A stretch of DNA of 45,999 nt from Opitutus sp. GAS368. GTDB taxonomy: Bacteria; Verrucomicrobiota; Verrucomicrobiia; Opitutales; Opitutaceae. The notes beneath the pieces were generated by a model that searched no databases, had not been told where the DNA came from, and saw only the letters and a program-made list of their open reading frames with translations. Position numbers and translations under genes: made by a program. Location of the stretch: contig CAMDOF010000046.1 of assembly GCA_945903465.1 (NCBI GenBank), positions 1 to 45,999 on the forward strand, written 5' to 3'. Positions 8,312-15,906 of this stretch are shown in pieces; position 1 is the first letter of the stretch; every line of letters starts with the position of its first letter.

Positions 8312-9415
8312 GTGTCGTCGCTCTCGACTCAACTTTTTGATTACACGCTCCCGAGCGAGTTAATTGCCCAAGTCCCGGCGCCGACGCGTGATCAGGCCAG
8401 GCTTTTAGTGGTCGACCGGCGCACCCGCAGCATCGCGCATCGTCAGTTTAGTGACTTGCCGGAGTACCTTCGGTCTGGAGATATTTTATTCAGGAATAAC
8501 GCGGCGGTCTTGCCCGCCCGTTTGCGGGCTTTTCGCCCAACCGGCGGGCAGGTGGAGTGTTTTTTGCTGCGGGCGGTGGACGAGATCAACTTATGGCGTT
8601 GTCTGGTCAAGCCGGGTCGCAAGCTACCGGTGGGTGCGAGCTTTCGCCATGGGGCCGACGCCTTTTCTGGTGAGATTGTCGCGAGGGAGGCGGATGGGAC
8701 GGTTTTAGTCCGATTCACGACGGCGAGCGGCGAGACGATGGTCGACGTCGCCCAGCGGGTGGGCGAGGTGCCCTTGCCCCCGTACATTGAGCGCTCCGAA
8801 ACCTCGGCCGAGGCCGCCGGTCGCCAACGACGATTTGATCGTGAACGCTACCAAACGGTTTATGCGGAGTCCGCCCGGGCAGTGGCGGTGGCTGCGCCGA
8901 CGGCGGGGCTGCATTTCACGCCCGATTTATTAACGCGGTTGCAGGCAAACGGAGTGGTGACGGCGGAGATGACGCTCCACGTGGGTTTGGGCACTTTTAA
9001 GCCGTTGGGTGCTGGCACGGTCGAAGAGCACGTGATTCATCGCGAGTTGTACGAGGTTCCGGCCGGGACGCAGCGAGCGCTTTTCCCTCCGCTGACGGGA
9101 CGACGGATCGCGGTGGGGACGACTTCAGTCCGGAGTATCGAGGACTTTTTGGCGAAAAATTCGGGGCCCATGGCGGTTGGTGCGACCTGGTCGGCCGAGG
9201 CCGAAATTTTTATCTATCCGGCCGCGGCGTTTCGAGGCGTCGACGCCTTGATTACCAATTTCCATCAACCGCGGTCGACGTTACTTTGTTTGGTTGCCGC
9301 CTTTTTGGCGCCGGGATCACGGGACGGAATTGAGTGGATCCAAGGGATTTACCGGGAAGCGATCGTGCGCGAGTACCGGTTTTTTAGTTACGGCGATGCG
9401 ATGCTCATTTTATGA
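8312..9415 (+). CDS. queA: S-adenosylmethionine:tRNA ribosyltransferase-isomerase
   Basis: QueA transfers and isomerises the ribosyl moiety of SAM onto preQ1 at the wobble base of certain tRNAs, forming epoxyqueuosine in the cytoplasm. The 367 residues from GTG 8312 match the family length. Recognisable blocks are the opening F-D-Y-T-L-P-S-E-L-I-A, the F-R-N-N-A-A-V-L-P-A-R-L stretch, P-P-Y-I-E-R, Y-Q-T-V-Y-A, A-A-P-T-A-G-L-H-F-T, L-H-V-G-L-G-T-F-K-P and the late I-T-N-F-H-Q-P-R-S-T-L. GTG 8312 is preferred over TTG 8291 because it places the conserved N-terminal block at the usual distance. No other queuosine gene lies nearby. It converges with the aas-like gene. Confidence 0.95.
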   Translation: MSSLSTQLFDYTLPSELIAQVPAPTRDQARLLVVDRRTRSIAHRQFSDLPEYLRSGDILFRNNAAVLPARLRAFRPTGGQVECFLLRAVDEINLWRCLVKPGRKLPVGASFRHGADAFSGEIVAREADGTVLVRFTTASGETMVDVAQRVGEVPLPPYIERSETSAEAAGRQRRFDRERYQTVYAESARAVAVAAPTAGLHFTPDLLTRLQANGVVTAEMTLHVGLGTFKPLGAGTVEEHVIHRELYEVPAGTQRALFPPLTGRRIAVGTTSVRSIEDFLAKNSGPMAVGATWSAEAEIFIYPAAAFRGVDALITNFHQPRSTLLCLVAAFLAPGSRDGIEWIQGIYREAIVREYRFFSYGDAMLIL

Positions 9416-9429
9416 GTTGCGGGAAACGG

Positions 9430-9441
9430 GGTCGGCCGACC
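9430..9441. terminator. 12-bp perfect palindrome between convergent genes
   Basis: GGTCGGCCGACC is a perfect palindrome 15 bp past the queA stop and 55 bp past the stop of the convergent aas-like gene. It could act as a stem for bidirectional termination, but no T-tract follows on either strand, so the role is uncertain. Confidence 0.25.
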
Positions 9442-9495
9442 GAGGTGCTGGCGGGAGGCGGGGGCGGGGGGTGAACCGAGCCGCTGTCGGAGGCG

Positions 9496-11757
9496 TTAAC
9501 TGGGGGCGGTGGGCGCCGGCGGGAGCGGAGCGGTTGCGGCGAGCGCGAGATCGAGGCACTTTTTCAGATCAGTTTTCCCCGTGCCGAGCATGGGGATGGC
9601 ATCGACGTGGACGATGTGCTTCGGAATCCATAGATTGGGGACGCCTGCCGTGGATAGTTTTTGGCGAAGCTGCTCTGGGCTGAGTTCCTGAGTGCACAAG
9701 AGGACGAGGGCCTCGCCCTTGGTGGCATCGGGGATGCCGGCGATGAAGACGGGGGGGCTTTCCTGAAGTTGCCAGGCGAAGGCTTCGATGATGGTTTGTT
9801 CGACGTTGCCGTGAGGAACCATTTCACCGGCGATTTTTGAGAAGCGGGAAAGGCGCCCCTCGATGAACAGAAAACCGTCGTCATTGAAGCGGCCGAGATC
9901 GCCGCTGATGAACCAGCCGTCGTGGAAAGCGGCGGCGGTTTTGGCAGGCTGGCCGAGGTAGCCCGTGAAAACATTGGCGCCGCGAAACAAGACGAGCCCG
10001 GTCTCGTTCATGGCGAGGGTTTTTTTTGTATCCGGATCGACGATACGTGCGGTCATGCCGGGCATCATGCGACCGACGGAGCCTGTCCAGTGGCCGATTT
10101 GCAGCTCGTTGGATGCGAAGACGGCCCGTGGATGGGGTTGGTTGAGGTTGGCGGCGGGGGTGGTTTCGGTCAGTCCGTAACCTTGCAAGATATCGAGGTG
10201 AAAGCGCTCGTGAAAAGCGTGGCGAAGTTCCTCGGGCAGTTTTTCCGCGCCGGTGACGATGAGATCGAGGGTGCGGAGCTCGCTGGGGAGAGCCTTCTTG
10301 AGGAGCGGCCGAATGAAGGTCGGCGTCCCGAGCATAACGGTGACTTGTTCTTCACGAATTGCGTCGATGATTTTTCGGGTATCCAACGGGCTGGGTACGG
10401 TGATGACCTGGCAGCTGCGTAGCATCGGATACCAAAGAGTGACGGTGAAGCCGAAGCTGTGAAAGACGGGGAGGCAGGCGAGGAGGACGCAGGTTTCTGG
10501 AAGGATGGAGAGGGAGGATATCTGGGTGCAATTGGCGAGAATGTTGCGGTGGGTGAGGGCGACGCCCTTGGGTTCTCCGGAGCTGCCGCTGGTGAAGAGG
10601 AGACCCGCTTCGGTGCGATCGCCGGTCTTGGGTATTCGCAGGAGGTTCGCACACCATTGATTGGGGAGAAACCAAGCGGCGAGAAGCCAGGGGAGCATGG
10701 CGCGTTTTCCGCCGGCTTTAGTCAGCTCGGTTTTTAGATCTAAGGTGCGGGCCGGCCAAGGAAAGGTGGTGATTTTTGCGCGGAGGACGTCCGCAGAAAT
10801 CACCGTGGATATCCCGCCGATGAGCAAGCTGGCCTCGCTGGCGGCACGGCCGGTGGTGAAATTGAGGTTGACGGGAATTTTTCCAGCGCAGATGACGCCG
10901 AGATTGGCGATGAACGCGCCAGCGCCCGGCGGGAGGACAATACCGATGCGCGGCTCCTTGACGTGGCGACGGAGGTGGCGGGCGAGCACGGCGGCCGCGG
11001 CGAAAAGTTGGCCGCAGGAGAGGACCTGCCGCGCCATTGTACGATCGATGATAAAGGTGCGGCGCGGGTGGCGAGTAAGGGTGCGCACACATTCCCGGCC
11101 CAGGTGGCGTTTAAGTAAGGGACGCTCGTTAAACGCCTGCTCGCCGAGGTCGAGAAGTTCGCGGCGAGCCCAAGTGGTCGACGCTTGGTCAGCGGTAGCG
11201 GGTGGGCCAAAAGCAATAAAGACAGGGGTCCGTTTGATCCGGGGAAGTTTCCAAATGAATCTATTGCCCGAGAAGGAAAAAATTGAGTCCCAGAGGCCGT
11301 CGATGGCGGCGGCGATGACGGGGGCCTGAGCTTGCCGGGCAATGACCTCAAAGCCGCGCTTAATTTCCATGAGCTGGCCGGTGCGCGAGATTTGGCCCTC
11401 CGGGCAGATGCAAACGGCCTCACCCCGCTTGAGGGCTTGGGCGGCGAGGCGCATGCCCTCCCGAGGTTGCGAGGCGGAGATGCCGATGCTCCCAGTTATT
11501 TTAAAGGCCCATTCGAAAAATGGTTTTTTTTGGAGATCCTTATAACCGATGAATCGGAGTGGCCGGGGGCAGGCTAATTGGATCGCGATGACGTCGGCGT
11601 AGGAAATATGATTGGTGATGAGCAGGACACCGCCTACTGCGGGGAAGTTCTCTTGTCCGCTTGAGCGTACTCGGTAGAGGAGCCGGGCGAACGCGCTCGC
11701 GAGGAGTTCGAGCAGAAAAGGTAAATGAGTCCGCCGCCGGAAGAGAGGGGAAGGCAT
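9496..11757 (-). CDS. aas: Bifunctional acyltransferase / acyl-activating enzyme (Aas-like)
   Basis: The 753 residues combine two enzymes. The N-terminal domain (about 1-215) is a PlsC-type 1-acyl-glycerophosphate acyltransferase with N-H-I-S-Y-A-D as the HX4D catalytic motif and C-P-E-G-Q-I-S-R-T-G as the phosphate-binding block. The C-terminal part (about 225-753) is an AMP-binding adenylate-forming enzyme with T-S-G-S-S-G-E-P-K-G and G-Y-G-L-T-E-T-T. This is the order in E. coli Aas, which reacylates lysophospholipids using acyl-ACP made in situ. There is no fused LplT flippase domain. The ATG at 11757 begins M-P-S-P-L-F-R-R-R. It lies 212 bp downstream of the TOPRIM-like gene on the same strand, so separate transcription is likely. 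Confidence 0.85.
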   Translation of the reverse strand: MPSPLFRRRTHLPFLLELLASAFARLLYRVRSSGQENFPAVGGVLLITNHISYADVIAIQLACPRPLRFIGYKDLQKKPFFEWAFKITGSIGISASQPREGMRLAAQALKRGEAVCICPEGQISRTGQLMEIKRGFEVIARQAQAPVIAAAIDGLWDSIFSFSGNRFIWKLPRIKRTPVFIAFGPPATADQASTTWARRELLDLGEQAFNERPLLKRHLGRECVRTLTRHPRRTFIIDRTMARQVLSCGQLFAAAAVLARHLRRHVKEPRIGIVLPPGAGAFIANLGVICAGKIPVNLNFTTGRAASEASLLIGGISTVISADVLRAKITTFPWPARTLDLKTELTKAGGKRAMLPWLLAAWFLPNQWCANLLRIPKTGDRTEAGLLFTSGSSGEPKGVALTHRNILANCTQISSLSILPETCVLLACLPVFHSFGFTVTLWYPMLRSCQVITVPSPLDTRKIIDAIREEQVTVMLGTPTFIRPLLKKALPSELRTLDLIVTGAEKLPEELRHAFHERFHLDILQGYGLTETTPAANLNQPHPRAVFASNELQIGHWTGSVGRMMPGMTARIVDPDTKKTLAMNETGLVLFRGANVFTGYLGQPAKTAAAFHDGWFISGDLGRFNDDGFLFIEGRLSRFSKIAGEMVPHGNVEQTIIEAFAWQLQESPPVFIAGIPDATKGEALVLLCTQELSPEQLRQKLSTAGVPNLWIPKHIVHVDAIPMLGTGKTDLKKCLDLALAATAPLPPAPTAPS

Positions 11758-11969
11758 AAGCTGAGAGGTTAGATGCCGAGGAAGGAAGCGGTATTTTAAA
11801 AGCTTTTTATGAGTGCGCGGGTGAGGGGAGGGCTGGCTGCGCGGTGCGCGGCTCGCTGGTTTTGGCTAGATCTGCCCGCTGATTTTAGAGGAGGGAGTAG
11901 GCATCGTGGGAGGCCCTGATCCAACGGGCGGAAGGAAAAAGCAGGGAGGCGGTGGGGTGGCGATAGCGG

Positions 11970-12608
11970 TTAGTGGGTGCTCTGAGCGTCGGCGCGGAGA
12001 TCGGTCGCGAGGGCGGCGAAGCTCGGAAAATCGTTGAGCAAGCGTTGCGGGTTTTGGCGATGGCGAGCGACCTCGTGCAAGGCGCATTGGGTTTCGTGCT
12101 GCAGGCTGGGGCGATCGGTGCCGTACACGCGTTGTTTGAGCTCAGCGCGCGTGTAAGGGAGTTGCCCGTGCTGCTGACCGGAGACCCAGTTTGCCTCGCT
12201 GACGGAGTCGTCGCGACCGCAAAGGTACCAAGCCTCGACGGCGGGAACCGCAATCCCGACCGCGCGGAGGAGGCGGCGGCCGTGGGCGGGAGGGAAATGC
12301 TTGGTGGTTTGGCGAAAGAGGGTGCGGAGTTGGCACATCCGGCAGTGCGGGTGAAAATAGCCGGGCGCGTTGTGGCTGGCGACGTGAACGACGGAGTCAT
12401 CGGAGTCGACCACGATGACGAGCGTGGTCGTGGTCGTGTTGAAGTGGAGGTGGCGAATGACGGCGGGCAGGAGTTGGGCCACGTGGGGCCAACCGCGCGC
12501 GCGAAAACCGGGGGCGACAAATTCGGGTGGATGGGGGAGGAGCGCGGCGGTGAGGACGCGGAACGCGGTTTCGTCGGCGGGCGATTCGCTCAGGATGGCG
12601 ATTTTCAT
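11970..12608 (-). CDS. TOPRIM-like protein, partner of upstream ATPase
   Basis: The 212-residue product opens M-K-I-A-I-L-S-E-S-P-A-D-E, with an early Glu (E8) on the first predicted strand. A V-I-V-V-D-S-D-D-S strand follows (D68, D70), then V-P-A-V-E-A-W-Y-L (E125). An early acidic residue, a DxD and a later Glu suggest a TOPRIM-like fold as in OLD/RloB-type nucleases; this is inference from motif order. Residues 86-92 carry H-x-H-C-x-x-C, a possible metal site. The ATG at 12608 overlaps the ATPase stop in an ATGA, so the two are translationally coupled. This start is preferred over an upstream in-frame one because the motif block begins here. Function is unknown; the pairing recalls ATPase + TOPRIM anti-phage modules such as AbiL and PARIS. 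Confidence 0.6.
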   Translation of the reverse strand: MKIAILSESPADETAFRVLTAALLPHPPEFVAPGFRARGWPHVAQLLPAVIRHLHFNTTTTTLVIVVDSDDSVVHVASHNAPGYFHPHCRMCQLRTLFRQTTKHFPPAHGRRLLRAVGIAVPAVEAWYLCGRDDSVSEANWVSGQQHGQLPYTRAELKQRVYGTDRPSLQHETQCALHEVARHRQNPQRLLNDFPSFAALATDLRADAQSTH

Positions 12609-13594
12609 GGTTCCTCGGGGACCCCGCCGAGAATACCGCTGAACCACATATCGCCGAGGGAGCCGTCATGGAGTAATTCGGGTAAATCGGGTCGGTCGGC
12701 GAGACGCATGAAACGGGCCGTGTTACCCTGTTTCTCGGAGAGAATGACGTCTTCGGGATGATCACGGAAGAGATCGATAAAATAAGGGGAATGCGTGGTG
12801 GTGATGATTTGCGTCGGGCGATGAGGAGAGCCGACGGACTCGGGGTGGCTCAGGCGGTAAAGGGCGTCGCGGATCGGGCGCAAGAGCCGCGGATGAATAC
12901 CCCGGTCGACCTCCTCGATGCAGAGAACGTGTGGTGGACAAGGATCGAAGGCGAGGGCGAGTATTCCCAGCAGGTAGAGGGTCCCTTGGGAAAGTTCGGA
13001 TGCGGGGATGAGTTGATGGTTGGTCAAGCTTAGGCCGGCCTCGACCTGTCCATTGGGCAGCGGGGTGATTTTGAGGGAGTTAAATTCTGGGAGGATGCGG
13101 AGAATCTCGCTGGTCAGAGCTGAAAACGCGGAGGGAGCGCGGTCCTGCAGATCGGCGAGGACGGCGCTGAGGTTCGCCCCATTTTCTGAAAGCGGGGCGT
13201 GCCCGGTGTGGAGGGAAGGTTGGCCCAAGGCGTTGTGATCGAGCAAATAGCTCCGGATGGTGGTTAATTCTGAGCGCAAGGCTGGCCAACTGGGGGCATC
13301 GGCGGGTGAAACCTGGACAACCTCGCACGCGGTGTCGGAGACGCAGGAGAGCTGGGCGCTGATCGCAGCGAAGGGAGCGGTGAAGGTGAATGCGATGGCG
13401 CGAGTTCCCTCCGGTGGTCGTTCGGGGAGCAGCGGGTGCGGGGTGATTTTCGCGAGGCCCCCGAGTTGGCGGACGGCGGCGATGAGGCTCGTTTTGCCGC
13501 TCCCGTTGGGGCCGATGACGAGATTAAAGCGGGAGAGGGCGACGCGCGTATCGCGCAGCGCCTTAAAGTTTTTAAACGCGATTGACGCAATCAC
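12605..13594 (-). CDS. AAA_21/ABC-type ATPase of a two-gene module
   Basis: The 329 residues start at GTG 13594 and form an SMC/ABC-like ATPase. The Walker A motif is G-P-N-G-S-G-K-T (28-35), the signature-like motif is S-E-L-S-Q-G-T (199-205), Walker B is V-L-C-I-E-E-V-D (223-230), and the H-loop is T-T-T-H-S-P (265-270). The opening F-K-N-F-K-A-L-R-D is typical of AAA_21/OLD-type ATPases. There is no membrane segment and no long coiled coil, so it is unlike RecF/SMC proteins or transporter ATPases. Its stop overlaps the start of the TOPRIM-like gene. Such ATPases often control a nuclease partner. A defence or DNA-repair role is inferred, not shown. It lies 134 bp downstream of ctaG. Confidence 0.8.
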   Translation of the reverse strand: MIASIAFKNFKALRDTRVALSRFNLVIGPNGSGKTSLIAAVRQLGGLAKITPHPLLPERPPEGTRAIAFTFTAPFAAISAQLSCVSDTACEVVQVSPADAPSWPALRSELTTIRSYLLDHNALGQPSLHTGHAPLSENGANLSAVLADLQDRAPSAFSALTSEILRILPEFNSLKITPLPNGQVEAGLSLTNHQLIPASELSQGTLYLLGILALAFDPCPPHVLCIEEVDRGIHPRLLRPIRDALYRLSHPESVGSPHRPTQIITTTHSPYFIDLFRDHPEDVILSEKQGNTARFMRLADRPDLPELLHDGSLGDMWFSGILGGVPEEP

Positions 13595-13728
13595 CGCGGG
13601 AGGCTGGTTACGCGAAGCGGCTTTGTCGATGGCGTTTGGCTGCCGTGGGGCGAGGGTGCGCGGGCCGAGGCGAAGCGCCGGCCGTGAGGGTCGTGGGCGA
13701 GAGCGAACCGTCGGCCTGGTGCTAAGCG

Positions 13729-14505
13729 TTACCGTTTTTCTTGGTACCAGCCGTAAAAGGAAACGCCGAAGGTTCCGAGGGCGATGAACATACCGGCGAG
13801 CTTCATCATGACGCCTGCGAGGAGTTGATCATCAGCAGGGGAGAACGTCGGGAAAATCCGCGGGGCGAACTCGTAGGTCGGATAAAGGACGTCTTGCGAA
13901 AACGTGATATAGGCGAAGACGGGGGTCATCGCGATGAGCACGCCGACGACATAGAGCATTTGGATGCCGTGGTTGCGGCGGGGCAAGAGGCGCGAGGGGC
14001 TGAGTAACGGCCACCAATAAAGCAGCGCGGCGCCAAAGAAGGTGAGGTGTTCGCAGACGTGGACGAGTTTATCGCGCAGGGCGAGATCGTAGAGGGTCGG
14101 GATGTGCCAGAGACCGATGACGAGCGTGTAGATAGAGCCAGTGACGAGCGGGTGGGCGAGACTGCGCGCGCAGCGGTGGACGGTGGGACGGCTGAGGGCG
14201 GCATCGATCATCCAAGCGGGCAAGCCGAGCAAGAAAAGGATGGCGGCGGGATAGATGAGCAATTGGTGCTGCGCCATGTGGGCGGCGAAGAGGAAGCGCT
14301 CGCCGATTTGGTCGAGAGGCGAGCCGACGGCTAGATAAAAAATGAGCAACGCGAGGTAGAAGCGGAGGGCGTGCGCGTGCGGGTAGGGCTCACCCGGCGC
14401 GAGGCGCTGCCGAGCGGGACCGGCGAGAATCGCCCATAGCCAGCCAAGCGCGATAATACCGCCGATGAGCCAAGGCTCGTTGTGCCAGTGAGTCCAATCG
14501 ATCAT
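13729..14505 (-). CDS. ctaG: Cytochrome c oxidase assembly protein, CtaG/caa3 type
   Basis: This 258-residue inner-membrane protein has about seven hydrophobic helices. The motif A-A-H-M-A-Q-H-Q-L-L and the preceding S-P-L-D match the CtaG_caa3 family (the Bacillus-type factor, unrelated to Cox11). Members are needed to assemble active caa3 oxidase and probably handle copper. It lies downstream of the cox operon on the same strand, beyond a strong terminator, so it probably has its own promoter in 14506-14595. The start ATG at 14505 gives M-I-D-W-T-H-W-H. The genomic context strongly supports the call. Confidence 0.88.
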   Translation of the reverse strand: MIDWTHWHNEPWLIGGIIALGWLWAILAGPARQRLAPGEPYPHAHALRFYLALLIFYLAVGSPLDQIGERFLFAAHMAQHQLLIYPAAILFLLGLPAWMIDAALSRPTVHRCARSLAHPLVTGSIYTLVIGLWHIPTLYDLALRDKLVHVCEHLTFFGAALLYWWPLLSPSRLLPRRNHGIQMLYVVGVLIAMTPVFAYITFSQDVLYPTYEFAPRIFPTFSPADDQLLAGVMMKLAGMFIALGTFGVSFYGWYQEKR

Positions 14506-14595
14506 GAAAGAAGAAACCCTTGAGCAAAGGCGAAACCGGTGAGATTGAAAGCGTCACGCGGTGTTTTTCGATAATTCAGCGTAAGCGGACCTGGC

Positions 14596-14627
14596 AAAAA
14601 AAAAGCGGCCGGTTGGCCGCTTTTTTT
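14596..14627. terminator. Strong bidirectional intrinsic terminator after ctaF
   Basis: Nine A residues, the stem GCGGCC (14605-14610), loop GGTT, the stem GGCCGC (14615-14620) and seven T residues form a textbook terminator symmetrical enough to work on both strands. It begins 22 bp beyond the ctaF stop and closes the cox operon. Confidence 0.95.
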
Positions 14628-14649
14628 GAAGGAATGACAAGGGAGCACC

Positions 14650-15000
14650 TCAGGTGGGTAACGGCAGGCTGGCCTCGGCACTAAACAAGGCGAGTAGGGC
14701 CGCCATCGTGCCGCTGGCCAGCACCAAGCCGATAAAGAAAAGAATCGTGCAGAATAATTTATCCCAGCGGAGGTGCATGAAATAGAAAATGACGAACATG
14801 AACTTGACGGTGGAAAAAACAACGAGGGTCGTTACAATGATCCATTTGTTGAACGGCAGATAGACGCAGACGATCTCGATACCGGTGATGACGGCAAGGA
14901 GCATGGCGATCTGGACGTAGATCTGGAATTTGCTGGATTCATGGCCGTGGTCATCGTGCCCGTGCCCGTCGGTGGCGGCTGCGTGAGAAGGTGCGCTCAT
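14650..15000 (-). CDS. ctaF: Cytochrome c oxidase subunit IV (prokaryotic type)
   Basis: This 116-residue small membrane protein has a His-rich N-terminus (G-H-G-H-D-D-H-G-H) and three hydrophobic helices. F-Y-F-M-H-L-R-W-D is the hallmark of the bacterial COX4 family. It is an accessory subunit of the haem-copper oxidase. The ATG at 15000 lies only 7 bp after the ctaE stop. A longer in-frame extension upstream overlaps ctaE and is rejected. It is the last gene of the operon, followed by the terminator at 14596-14627. Confidence 0.9.
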   Translation of the reverse strand: MSAPSHAAATDGHGHDDHGHESSKFQIYVQIAMLLAVITGIEIVCVYLPFNKWIIVTTLVVFSTVKFMFVIFYFMHLRWDKLFCTILFFIGLVLASGTMAALLALFSAEASLPLPT

Positions 15001-15007
15001 GGTAAGA

Positions 15008-15859
15008 TCAGAGATACTCGAGGAGATAAACGGCGGTAAAGATGACGATCCAGACGATATCCACGAAGTGCCAGTAAAGGCCCATGGATTCGACATCGAT
15101 GGCATTGACCTCGGTGAATTGCACCGGGCCGCGCGGGCGGGCGAAGAAGAAGGCGAGCAACCCGAAGGCGACGAGGGCCAAGGCGATGAAGATGAATTCC
15201 GCGGCGAAGAAATGGCCGAAGCCGGCACCGATGCTCGGCTCGGTTTGCAAGGCGTGGACCAGACCGAGAGTGACTTTGAGCGAAAGGAGCAGCGCGCCCA
15301 GTAAAGTCACCGTATGGAGAAGTTGGTGCGAGAACCACGATTTCTCAACGGAGACCTTGAAGGAGCGGACGTACATAAGAGCCAGCCAGAGAACGCCGAT
15401 CGCGACGTGACAACCGTGAGTACCCGTGAGCGTGTAGAAAGTCGTCCCAAGAATACTATTGGACAGTGTCATCTTCTTCTCGAAGACGAAGTGGTTGAAT
15501 TCATAGACTTGGCATCCAAGGAAGATCATCCCGAAGAAAATCGTCGTGAGCAGCGACCAGCGGCAGCTCTTGACGTTGCCCTTTTGGATGGCCGTGACGG
15601 CCAGTGCCATCATCAACGACGACATCAGTAAGATGAACGTCGAAAATGAGGTGAGCTCCGGACTGAAGATGATCTTGGGTTCGAGCCCACCGGCGGGTGG
15701 ATGCAGGCGGTAGATCAGGTGGGTGGAGATCAGGGCGCCAAAGAACATGCAGTCCGACGCAAGGAAGGTCCACATGAGGAGCTTCTTATTGGGAATGCCG
15801 GTCGACGTGGACGGGTCGTGATGGTGATCGATGGCGGCGGAGGCCGAATGGCTGCTCAT
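15008..15859 (-). CDS. ctaE: Cytochrome c oxidase subunit III with two extra helices
   Basis: The 283 residues form a COX3-family membrane subunit. Family blocks seen are L-A-S-D-C-M-F-F-G (helix 1), the Q-V-Y-E-F motif, T-G-T-H-G-C-H-V-A-I-G and Y-W-H-F-V-D-I-V-W-I near the end. Short bacterial COX3 proteins go almost directly from the H-G-x-H-V helix to the Y-W-H-F-V-D helix. Here about 75 residues intervene, with two hydrophobic segments (one starting L-L-H-T-V-T-L-L-G, one starting A-A-E-F-I-F-I-A-L), giving seven predicted helices. The N-terminus is His-rich. It lies 47 bp after ctaD and 7 bp before ctaF, in one operon. Confidence 0.92.
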   Translation of the reverse strand: MSSHSASAAIDHHHDPSTSTGIPNKKLLMWTFLASDCMFFGALISTHLIYRLHPPAGGLEPKIIFSPELTSFSTFILLMSSLMMALAVTAIQKGNVKSCRWSLLTTIFFGMIFLGCQVYEFNHFVFEKKMTLSNSILGTTFYTLTGTHGCHVAIGVLWLALMYVRSFKVSVEKSWFSHQLLHTVTLLGALLLSLKVTLGLVHALQTEPSIGAGFGHFFAAEFIFIALALVAFGLLAFFFARPRGPVQFTEVNAIDVESMGLYWHFVDIVWIVIFTAVYLLEYL

Positions 15860-15906
15860 GGTGGTCGAAATTCGAGTGGCGGAGGGCGAGGGCGAGGAAG
15901 GCGAGC

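Noticed and set aside
14596..14627. Terminator as evidence that ctaG is outside the cox unit in function
   Set aside because: The terminator separates transcripts only. Family knowledge still ties ctaG to caa3 oxidase assembly.
14650..15228. Longer 192-codon form of subunit IV
   Set aside because: The extension overlaps ctaE out of frame. The ATG at 15000 gives the His-rich N-terminus and length normal for the family.
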